Positions 1-5,373 of a stretch of 6,614 bases of DNA are shown here, piece after piece. This stretch comes from Candidatus Shapirobacteria bacterium CG10_big_fil_rev_8_21_14_0_10_48_15 (GTDB taxonomy: Bacteria > Patescibacteriota > Microgenomatia > PFEM01). Position 1 is the first letter of the stretch, and every line of letters begins with the position of its first letter. The notes under the pieces were generated by a model that saw only the letters and a program-made list of their open reading frames with translations, made no database searches and was not told where the DNA came from. A program made the translations under genes and the position numbers. The DNA is taken from positions 1 through 6,614 of the forward strand of contig PFEM01000035.1 of the NCBI GenBank assembly GCA_002793635.1, given 5' to 3'.

Positions 1-1
1 G

Positions 2-1609
2 GAGTGCCAGGCCGTCATTTCCACTTATTCACCGGCGCATGACACCAACAAAAAGCAGTTGGCCGCTTTGCAAAAGCAACTCCAAAACACCGAAAGCCTG
101 ATTAAATCGGCCGAAGCACAACTGGTCACTGTCGGTCAGCAAATTTTTGATCGGGAGGTAGACTTGGAGTACCAACGGACAATCTTTAACTCCAAAGTGC
201 GCAGCTTTTACATCCGGCGCCAGTATTTTTCGCCGTTTTTGCTTTTTTTGGCTTCGGATAACGCGGCTGAGCTGACGCGCGAGCTGTCTTATCGGGTCAA
301 CGCCGCCAACGAGGATAAAAAAATGATTATGGAAATCTCCCAGGCTTTAAAAGCCTTGGCGGAAGATAAGGCTAAGCTGGAGCAAAACCAGCTTTGGCTG
401 GCGCAAAGTAAACAGACTCTTTCGCAGCAAACCGATTTTTTGGCCGGTGAGGTGGCCAAGGTGGAAGATTTTTTGAATGTTATTTCCACCAGGGTGGCCA
501 GCCTGACGGCGAAGCAGGAAGCGTTGTTGAGTGAAAAAGTCAGCACTTTTCAAACCAGTGTCGGTGAGGTGCCGTTGGCTGATGATCCCAATGCCCGGCC
601 GGATTTTAATCCCGGTTTTTCGCCCGCCTGGGCGGCTTTTTCTTTTGGCGCTCCGCACCAAAAAGGCATGAGTCAGTACGGTGCTTTGGGCCGTGCCAAA
701 GCCGGGCAAGGTTATGAACAGATCCTCAAGGCTTACTACGGCGACGTCCGCATCGAACATCGCGATCTGCCGGCAGACATCAGCACGACCGTCGGGGTGC
801 TTAATTTTGAAGACAGTTATTTGAAAGGGATCGCGGAGATGCCATCGAAATGGGCGGACGAAGGGGGTTTTGAAGCTTTAAAAGCCCAAGCCATTGCCGC
901 CCGCAGCTACGCGGTTAAAGCCGGCAAGCCGATTTGCGTTACCGAGGCATGCCAGGTTTATTCAGGTTCAAAAAATGACGAGCGTTGGAATCGAGCCGTG
1001 GCCGAAACCCGCGGCTTGGTGGTGGTTTCCAACCAAAGCAATGACGTGATTTCCACCTGGTATGCCTCTACCGCCGGTGGTTACCTGAACAGCTACACCA
1101 GCAGCGGCCATACAACTCCGGGTGTTTGGGATACCAGCTGCGGTAATCAAGGTTGCTGGACGAATGAAGCCTGGGAAAAAAAGGCCGGTTCTCCTTGGTT
1201 TTATAAGGGTTGGTATAAGAGCCGCTCCGGCGCGACTTGCGGCCGGTCTCATCCCTGGCTGAACAACGAAGAAATGGCCGATATTTTGAATGCCGTGCTG
1301 ATTTACCGTTCCGGCCAAGGTAGTGAACATATTTTGCCGGTGGATTATGTCAGTTGCTTTGGCAGCAGTGGTGAGCCCTGGTCACTGCAGCAAATGCGCG
1401 ATCAGGCCGGCAGTTTGGGCGGCAGCATCAACACGGTCACCAGGGTGGAGGTGACTTATGGCTCCGACGGCAAGACTAATCGCCTGGTTTTTGAGACCAA
1501 CCGCGGTGGTTTTGAAGTAGGGGGCGAAGAATTTTATACCGTCTTTAACTTGCGTGCGCCCGGCCGTCTGGCACTGAAGTCAAAATTATTTAATCTCGAG
1601 AAGAAGTGA
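2..1609 (+). CDS. Secreted coiled-coil plus SpoIID-domain protein, 5' end cut by the window
   Basis: The reading frame is open to the left edge (first full codon at base 2), so the true start and any signal peptide lie outside. About 535 residues are visible. The part to roughly base 580 is heptad-like and rich in K, E, Q and A, and resembles the N-terminal coiled coils of PcsB/CwlO-type cell-wall proteins. Around 630-740 is a GMSQYGALGRAKAG block followed by YEQILKAYYG. Around 780-1330 is the SpoIID/LytB core: YLKGIAEMPSKW with the likely catalytic Glu codon at 836, KAQAIAARSYAVKAG, QVYSG, and YASTAGG. SpoIID of Bacillus is a lytic transglycosylase acting on denuded glycan strands, so a role in peptidoglycan remodelling outside the membrane is inferred. 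This is not evidence of sporulation, because such domains are widespread in non-sporulating bacteria. The gene ends with tandem in-frame stops TGA TAA. The family assignment is strong; the exact activity is untested. Confidence 0.88.
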   Translation, partial: ECQAVISTYSPAHDTNKKQLAALQKQLQNTESLIKSAEAQLVTVGQQIFDREVDLEYQRTIFNSKVRSFYIRRQYFSPFLLFLASDNAAELTRELSYRVNAANEDKKMIMEISQALKALAEDKAKLEQNQLWLAQSKQTLSQQTDFLAGEVAKVEDFLNVISTRVASLTAKQEALLSEKVSTFQTSVGEVPLADDPNARPDFNPGFSPAWAAFSFGAPHQKGMSQYGALGRAKAGQGYEQILKAYYGDVRIEHRDLPADISTTVGVLNFEDSYLKGIAEMPSKWADEGGFEALKAQAIAARSYAVKAGKPICVTEACQVYSGSKNDERWNRAVAETRGLVVVSNQSNDVISTWYASTAGGYLNSYTSSGHTTPGVWDTSCGNQGCWTNEAWEKKAGSPWFYKGWYKSRSGATCGRSHPWLNNEEMADILNAVLIYRSGQGSEHILPVDYVSCFGSSGEPWSLQQMRDQAGSLGGSINTVTRVEVTYGSDGKTNRLVFETNRGGFEVGGEEFYTVFNLRAPGRLALKSKLFNLEKK

Positions 1610-1627
1610 TAAAATAAAAGCTAATTA

Positions 1628-1715
1628 CCAATTTACAATTTTCAATTTTCATTGAATTTTCAATGAATTAATTTTCAGGCTGTTTAAAAATTAGAAATTA
1701 GTAATTAGAAATTGG
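1628..1715. repeat. AT-rich inverted-repeat spacer element between the SpoIID and bPH2 genes
   Basis: The ends are inverted repeats: CCAATTTACAATT at 1628-1640 and AATTAGAAATTGG at 1703-1715 match at 11 of 13 positions. Inside are four copies of AATTTTCA (starting 1637, 1644, 1655 and 1670), a perfect 9-bp hairpin TTCATTGAA-TT-TTCAATGAA at 1648-1667, and two copies of AATTAGAAATT (1689 and 1703). The gap between stop and start is 118 bp and contains nothing that looks coding. The element may act as a weak 3' structure for the SpoIID transcript or be a small non-autonomous interspersed repeat. Its copy number cannot be judged from one window. Confidence 0.6.
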
Positions 1716-1717
1716 AG
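1714..1717 (+). promoter_or_regulatory. Shine-Dalgarno GGAG for the bPH2 gene, formed at the edge of the repeat
   Basis: GGAG lies 10 nt before the ATG at 1728, in the context ATTGGAGCGAAGCGACG. Its first two Gs are the last two bases of the inverted repeat, so the repeat boundary and the ribosome binding site overlap. It supports the ATG at 1728 as the start. Confidence 0.5.
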
Positions 1718-1727
1718 CGAAGCGACG

Positions 1728-2369
1728 ATGCCTGATATTTTTGTCGATAAAAAAGTGGAGAAAGAAGCAGCAAAACCGGTTGAGCCGATCACTAAAACTT
1801 TGCCGCTGTCGGAAAGCGCCTGGTCCTCTTTTGTCACCCGGCCCAAAAAAGTCAACTTTGAAACCCAAGAAAGACGGGAAAAAGTGGTCTTGCTGTTGCG
1901 GCGTCACTGGTTGACCAACGTGCCGTGGGCCCTGTTGGTCGTCCTGATGCTGGTGGCCCCGGCGTTTTTTAGCTTTTTTCCCTTAAATGACTTTTTGCCC
2001 GGCAAGTTTCACTTGGTTGGCCTGATTGGCTGGTATTTGCTGACGACAGCGGTTTTTTTGGAAAAATCACTGTCTTGGCTGTTTAACGTCAACCTGATTA
2101 CTGACGAGCGGATTGTGGACATTGATTTTCCCACGTTGCTGTATCGCCACATTAGCTCGGCTAAAATCGATCATATTGAGGACATCAGCGTTCAAGTGGG
2201 CGGTTTTGTCCGGTCGCTTTTTAACTATGGTGATGTGTTGATTCAGACGGCCGGGACGCAGCCGGAAATTTGTTTTGAAGCCGTGCCGCAGCCGGCCAGA
2301 GTCGTGAAGATTCTCAACGAAATGATGCTCCAAGAAGAGCAGGAGAAGCTGGAGGGGAGAGCCAGATGA
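1728..2369 (+). CDS. Two-TM membrane protein with bacterial PH-like (bPH2/DUF304-type) domain
   Basis: The 213-aa product has a charged, proline-containing N-terminal segment (residues 1-60, with KKVEKEAAKPVEP and a basic ERREKVVLLLRRH). Two hydrophobic segments follow, about 66-84 (WALLVVLMLVAPAFFSFF) and 95-112 (HLVGLIGWYLLTTAVF). The C-terminal domain, about 120-200, has the look of bPH2 membrane proteins: NVNLITDERIVDIDF, then HISSAKIDHIEDISV, then FNYGDVLIQTAG, ending in a helix before a Glu/Lys-rich tail. Members of this broad family are membrane-anchored proteins of mostly unknown function. The gene starts an apparent operon: its TGA overlaps the next ATG in an ATGA junction. The start is backed by GGAG at 1714. 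The domain call is by sequence feel, without a profile search. Confidence 0.75.
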   Translation: MPDIFVDKKVEKEAAKPVEPITKTLPLSESAWSSFVTRPKKVNFETQERREKVVLLLRRHWLTNVPWALLVVLMLVAPAFFSFFPLNDFLPGKFHLVGLIGWYLLTTAVFLEKSLSWLFNVNLITDERIVDIDFPTLLYRHISSAKIDHIEDISVQVGGFVRSLFNYGDVLIQTAGTQPEICFEAVPQPARVVKILNEMMLQEEQEKLEGRAR

Positions 2370-2599
2370 ATTTGGTGACGGTGCTGGAAAGATTGTTGTC
2401 CGATCCTTGGATCTTTTTAAAGATTTTATTTTTAATGGGTTTTTTCATTTATCTTGCCTTTGCGGTCATTGTGGTTCGTCAAGTCAAGCTGATGAGCCAG
2501 ACTTTAAACGGCATTTTGGATTTGCCGTTAAAAATGATTGCCTGGATTCATTTGCTGGTCGCCATCGGCGTTTTTTTGCTAGCCTTAATCGTCTTGTAG
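2366..2599 (+). CDS. Small two-TM membrane protein of unknown function (DUF5657-like)
   Basis: The 77-aa protein is mostly two hydrophobic helices, about residues 16-37 (IFLKILFLMGFFIYLAFAVI to VV) and 57-77. They are joined by a short polar loop, RQVKLMSQTLNGILDLPLK. The pattern VVRQVKLM...L.....K.IAWIHLLVA resembles small Patescibacteria membrane proteins annotated as DUF5657; that match is from memory and was not searched. The ATG overlaps the upstream TGA by 4 nt and is preceded by a strong Shine-Dalgarno, GGAGGGGAG (about 2351-2359), so translation is coupled and the start is secure. The next gene begins 3 nt after its stop. No catalytic residues are visible; a structural or partner role in the same membrane complex as its neighbours is only an inference. 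Confidence 0.75.
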   Translation: MNLVTVLERLLSDPWIFLKILFLMGFFIYLAFAVIVVRQVKLMSQTLNGILDLPLKMIAWIHLLVAIGVFLLALIVL

Positions 2600-2602
2600 C
2601 TA

Positions 2603-4402
2603 ATGAATCAGCTTGGTTTGCAAACTGCCAAAGTAGTCACTGCCCTGACAGACAAGGGCTGGTCACAAATCCACACTTTTGGCCAACTTTTAGCGGTGGT
2701 TACCCTTTCCCAGGTTGAAGACCAGCAAGCGGCGTTGGGAAAGGAAGCCATTACCCGGCTTCATGAAGAATATTTTGGTGCGCAGACTACCGAATCGCCC
2801 TTGCTCAAACTGAAGCGAGCCGTGACGACGGTGGCCGCTGAAGTCGGTGGCAACTTGGGCGTGGTGGCGGTGGTCTTGGTTGGCCAAGCGCTTTATTTAG
2901 TTGTTTTGGGTGGTGGTCGGGTAGTTTTGCGGCGTAGCGGCAAGACAGCCATCTTGCTGACGGGTGGCGATCAAGTGGTCACCGCCAGCGGTTTTGCCCA
3001 TCCTCGGGATTGCTTGTTGCTGGGCAATGGTGATTTTTTTCATTTGGTGGATGGCAAGTCAATTAGCCGGGCTCTGGCCAGTGAGAGCGTGGCGGAGGCG
3101 GCCGAAATACTGGCACCGTTGACTCACGAAAGCAATGGTTCCAGCTTGGCCGCGGCGGCAGTGGCCCGGATCGAGCCGCAAGCTCTTCTTCCCCAAGAAA
3201 GTCCGACGGTTACCAAGCCAAAAGCAGCTTTCAGGGTTAAAGAGTTGCTGACCCGCTTGAGACGTAAAATTCTGCCGGTCAGTTGGCGGGTTTTTTACCT
3301 TCGGCTGCAAGCTCGTCCTAAGCAAAAGTCCCGCCAAACGCTGTTTACAGTGGCCTTGGGACTGCTTTTTTTATTGGGAGTGAGTGTCTTTTTTGGCCAA
3401 CAAAAGCTGCAAAAACGCCAAACGGCCGAAACGACTACGAATCTGCTTCAGCAAGCCCAAACCAATTTGGAAGCAGGCGAAGTGCTAGTGACCCTTAACC
3501 CGGCTAAGGCCAAAGAAGTTTTGTTGCAGGCACAAGATGATCTTAATCAAGCCAAAGTGCAAGGCGAGACTGGCGAGCAGTGGGTTGCTTTGACAACACG
3601 TTTGGCGCAAATTCTCCCCCAAGTAGTGCGGGAACATGAAGTTCAGCTTGAGCTTTTCTTTGACCTGGTGCTGATTAAAGAAGGGGCAGTCGCGACGGAT
3701 GCCGTGTTAGCTGACGGTCGTCAGCTGGTTGTTTTGGACGCGGGCAAGCAAGCGGTTTATCAACTGGACTTGGCCAGCAGAAAGCAAGCTTTGGCGGCGA
3801 GCGGCAATGATTTGGTCGAAGCCAGCCAAGTGGCGGCCCTCGGCGAGCAAATTTTTGTGGCCACCGGTAAAGAAATTTTCAAAATTACGGCCGCTAAAAA
3901 AGTTGCGTCCGTGGCCAAAATTGCCGTGGGGATCAAAGATTTGCAGTCTTTTGGGACGAACCTTTATTTGCTGACCGGCGAGGGGATCGAGGTTTTACCC
4001 GCCGATGCGGCGGGCGGTTTGGGCGAACCGCGATCGTGGTTGCAAGAGGCCAGTCCTCTTTCCCAGCCGGTGGCGATGGCGATTGACGGCTCGATTTGGG
4101 TTTTGCAAACCGGCGGCCAGATTTTGAAGTTCACCCGCGGCCAAAAAGAAATCTTTGGCGTGGCGGGGCTTGACAAACCCCTTGCGGAGCCCAAAGCAAT
4201 CTTTACCGACGAAAGTCAGGATAATTTGTATATTTTAGATCAAAACAACAGCCGTATTGTGGTCTTGGAAAAATCCGGTGAGTACCATGGCCAATATCTT
4301 GGGGAAGGGCTGAAAGATGCTACCGGCCTGGTGGTTTCGGAAGAAGACGGTAGAATTTTTGTTTTGAGCCAAAATAAAATTTATAGCATTGGAATAGAAT
4401 AG
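2603..4402 (+). CDS. Membrane protein: degenerate PP2C-like domain, one TM, coiled coil, beta-propeller-like C-terminus
   Basis: The 599-aa product divides into four parts. Residues 5-195 look like a PP2C/PPM phosphatase fold without its metal ligands: GVVAVVLVGQALYLVVLGGGRVVLRR (86-111) matches the family's core strands, but the usual GDSR is GGGR (103-106) and the usual LL.TDG is LLLGNGDFF (138-146). A basic linker with KELLTRLRRK leads to one TM helix at about 247-264 (LFTVALGLLFLLGVSVFF). Residues 270-350 are Gln/Ala-rich and probably coiled. Residues 350-599 repeat short beta-strand units such as QLVVLDAGKQAVYQLDL, GSIWVLQTGGQILKF and DNLYILDQNNSRIVVLEKSG, typical of NHL/YVTN-like propellers. 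By the positive-inside rule the PP2C-like part would be cytoplasmic and the propeller outside. There is no clear Shine-Dalgarno; the start is 3 nt after the upstream stop, suggesting re-initiation. The function is unknown. A signalling or scaffold role is inferred. Confidence 0.8.
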   Translation: MNQLGLQTAKVVTALTDKGWSQIHTFGQLLAVVTLSQVEDQQAALGKEAITRLHEEYFGAQTTESPLLKLKRAVTTVAAEVGGNLGVVAVVLVGQALYLVVLGGGRVVLRRSGKTAILLTGGDQVVTASGFAHPRDCLLLGNGDFFHLVDGKSISRALASESVAEAAEILAPLTHESNGSSLAAAAVARIEPQALLPQESPTVTKPKAAFRVKELLTRLRRKILPVSWRVFYLRLQARPKQKSRQTLFTVALGLLFLLGVSVFFGQQKLQKRQTAETTTNLLQQAQTNLEAGEVLVTLNPAKAKEVLLQAQDDLNQAKVQGETGEQWVALTTRLAQILPQVVREHEVQLELFFDLVLIKEGAVATDAVLADGRQLVVLDAGKQAVYQLDLASRKQALAASGNDLVEASQVAALGEQIFVATGKEIFKITAAKKVASVAKIAVGIKDLQSFGTNLYLLTGEGIEVLPADAAGGLGEPRSWLQEASPLSQPVAMAIDGSIWVLQTGGQILKFTRGQKEIFGVAGLDKPLAEPKAIFTDESQDNLYILDQNNSRIVVLEKSGEYHGQYLGEGLKDATGLVVSEEDGRIFVLSQNKIYSIGIE

Positions 4403-4414
4403 GATTTCTCCGAA

Positions 4415-4843
4415 ATGAAAACAATTGTCAACCGTCGGGCTAAATTTGATTACGAACTTTTGGAAACTTATGAAGCCGGCCTGAGCCTGACGGGCGGGGA
4501 AGTCAAGTCCATTAAAGCTGGGCAAATGAGTCTGGCCGGCAGCTTTGTGAAGTTTAATCAGGGGGAGGCCTGGTTGGGCAATGCTTATATCAACCCCTAC
4601 CCACCCGAGGTGGATCCGAATTACGATCCGCGCCGTGCCAGAAAGCTGTTACTGCACCAAAAAGAATTGTTTGTTTTGCAACAACAATTTAAAGAAAAAA
4701 AATTGACGATTGTGCCTGTGGAGTGCTATAATAAGGCCGGAAAAATTAAACTGAAGATTGCCTTGGCTCGGGGGAAAAAGCAATACGAGAAAAGAGAAGC
4801 GATGAAGAAGCGCGAAGCAAGCAGAAACATTCAAATGTTCTAA
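4415..4843 (+). CDS. smpB: SsrA-binding protein SmpB
   Basis: SmpB binds the tRNA-like end of tmRNA and brings it to ribosomes stalled without a stop codon. The 142-aa product has the full family pattern: NRRAKFDYE (6-14), ETYEAGLSLTGGEVKSIKAG (17-36), WLGNAYINPY (53-62), NYDPRRARKLLLH (69-81), and LARGKKQYEKRE (117-128). A basic C-terminal tail, KKREASRNIQMF, follows; the tail of SmpB occupies the empty mRNA channel. It is slightly shorter than many homologues (around 150-160 aa) but looks complete. The ATG at 4415 follows AGGA (4401-4404), which overlaps the stop of the previous gene; the gap is 12 nt, so co-transcription with it is likely. Its RNA partner ssrA starts 70 nt downstream. Confidence 0.97.
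   Translation: MKTIVNRRAKFDYELLETYEAGLSLTGGEVKSIKAGQMSLAGSFVKFNQGEAWLGNAYINPYPPEVDPNYDPRRARKLLLHQKELFVLQQQFKEKKLTIVPVECYNKAGKIKLKIALARGKKQYEKREAMKKREASRNIQMF
4703..4732 (+). promoter_or_regulatory. Candidate sigma-70-type promoter inside smpB, upstream of ssrA
   Basis: TTGACG (4703-4708), an 18-nt spacer and TATAAT (4727-4732) preceded by TGC (4724-4726) give a -35 box with 5 of 6 consensus bases and a perfect extended -10. The predicted start, about 4739, is some 175 nt before the mature tmRNA 5' end, so RNase P or other processing would be needed. No comparably good promoter was seen in the 70-bp smpB-ssrA gap. The bases also encode SmpB residues, so chance is possible. Confidence 0.5.
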
Positions 4844-4845
4844 GA

Positions 4846-4904
4846 TTCGAATGTTCAAGATGATTTTAGTTTGTTTTGAATATTTGAAATTTTGAGCATT
4901 CGAA
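4846..4904. repeat. Inverted repeat in the smpB-ssrA spacer
   Basis: TTCGAATGTTCAA (4846-4858) and TTGAGCATTCGAA (4892-4904) are inverted copies matching at 12 of 13 positions; the mismatch is a G-U pair in RNA. They enclose a 33-nt AT-rich centre with TTTTGAATATTTGAAATTTTG. A T-run (4907-4913) follows directly and runs into the first base of ssrA. The structure could act as a terminator for smpB, as a processing signal for pre-tmRNA, or simply be a dispersed palindrome like the others in this window. Confidence 0.6.
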
Positions 4905-4913
4905 CATTTTTTT

Positions 4914-5301
4914 GGGGATGAAAGGTTTCGACAAGGACAAGTTCTTTAAAATTGCAGGTCAGCCTGAAACAAGCTGTCAACTGTTTCAAAAAGCTAACTG
5001 GCAACGATTACACGGTTGCTCCTAGCTATCAATACGCCTACGCGGCCGCTGCTTAAACGCGTTTCCGCGTCAGCCTGATAGCCAGGCATTCAATCGGTTC
5101 TTCCCTGATGGAGCCGGTTGGGTGACAACCCAGTCAGGGCGTCAGTTTCGAGTCGCTGATCAGACTCGAGCGGAGAAGAATGATCAAAATCGCGGTGGTT
5201 AGGAGTGGGGCTGTTACTCCCACCGCGAAATCAAGCAGCCTAAACCTGTAGAAATTTTAAAAATTTTTTCTTGGACGCCGGTTCAATTCCGGCCATCTCC
5301 A
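4914..5301 (+). ncRNA. ssrA: Transfer-messenger RNA (tmRNA), one-piece
   Basis: tmRNA charges with alanine, enters stalled ribosomes with SmpB and encodes a degradation tag. The 5' end GGGGATG (4914-4920) pairs with CATCTCC (5294-5300) in a 7-bp acceptor stem with one G-U; A5301 is the discriminator. The T-arm is GCCGG-TTCAATT-CCGGC (5277-5293), and AAAGGTTTCGAC after the acceptor is the usual 5' signature. P2 is visible as AAAATTGCAGGT against ACCTGTAGAAATTTT. The first pseudoknot is clear: CAGC (4960-4963) with GCTG (4973-4976), and TGAAACA (4965-4971) with TGTTTCA (4982-4988). After the tag are ACGCG-TTTC-CGCGT (5057-5070), GGTTG-GGTGA-CAACC, TCGAGTC...GACTCGA and a GCGGTG...CACCGC arm. 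The following bases are CAC, so CCA is not encoded. The length of about 388 nt is normal. Confidence 0.96.
5000..5056 (+). other. tmRNA tag reading frame (18-residue proteolysis tag)
   Basis: After CTAACT, the likely resume codon GGC (5000-5002) opens a frame reading GNDYTVAPSYQYAYAAAA and stopping at TAA (5054-5056). The frame sits between the first pseudoknot and the ACGCG/CGCGT hairpin, as expected. Tags are added to unfinished proteins to mark them for ClpXP and similar proteases. The tag is longer than the ten coded residues in E. coli and holds four tyrosines; the end YAAAA replaces the common ALAA but stays small and hydrophobic. The resume codon is assigned by analogy with E. coli tmRNA. 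Confidence 0.85.
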
Positions 5302-5313
5302 CACTTCGCTTCG

Positions 5314-5338
5314 CCTTGAGTGCGCTCAAGGTTTGTTT
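5314..5338 (+). terminator. Intrinsic terminator downstream of ssrA
   Basis: CCTTGAG (5314-5320), loop TGCG and CTCAAGG (5325-5331) form a perfect 7-bp hairpin, followed by TTTGTTT. It starts 13 nt after the tmRNA 3' end, so ssrA probably ends here and comF needs its own promoter. The T-run is interrupted by one G. Confidence 0.75.
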
Positions 5339-5361
5339 GGTGAAAGGCCCCATTTTTGCTG

Positions 5362-5367
5362 TAGAAT
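5362..5367 (+). promoter_or_regulatory. Putative -10 box for comF, placed for a leaderless transcript
   Basis: TAGAAT matches the -10 consensus at 5 of 6 positions. Its last base is 6 nt before the GTG at 5374, so initiation would fall on or beside the start codon. No convincing -35 box exists (TTGGTG at 5337-5342 is weak, with a 19-nt spacer). Position downstream of the ssrA terminator supports a promoter here. Confidence 0.4.
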
Positions 5368-5373
5368 AGATTT

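Noticed and set aside
289..1330. Several minus-strand open frames under the SpoIID gene
   Set aside because: They are antisense shadows with no ribosome binding site and no recognisable domain.
1637..1677. CRISPR-like or satellite array made of AATTTTCA copies
   Set aside because: The four copies are 8 bp, irregularly spaced and AT-rich, with no spacers; this is simple-sequence growth within the palindromic spacer.
2407..2718. 103-aa + strand open frame overlapping the small membrane gene and the start of the long membrane gene
   Set aside because: It overlaps two well-supported coupled genes in another frame and has no family-like pattern.
3729..3974. 81-aa + strand open frame rich in W, R, K and P
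   Set aside because: It is a shifted-frame shadow inside the propeller region of the 599-aa gene; the residue mix is typical of off-frame reading.
4395..4400. TAGAAT as a promoter -10 for smpB
   Set aside because: There is no -35 box or TG extension and it lies at the end of the upstream gene; co-transcription with a Shine-Dalgarno is the simpler reading.
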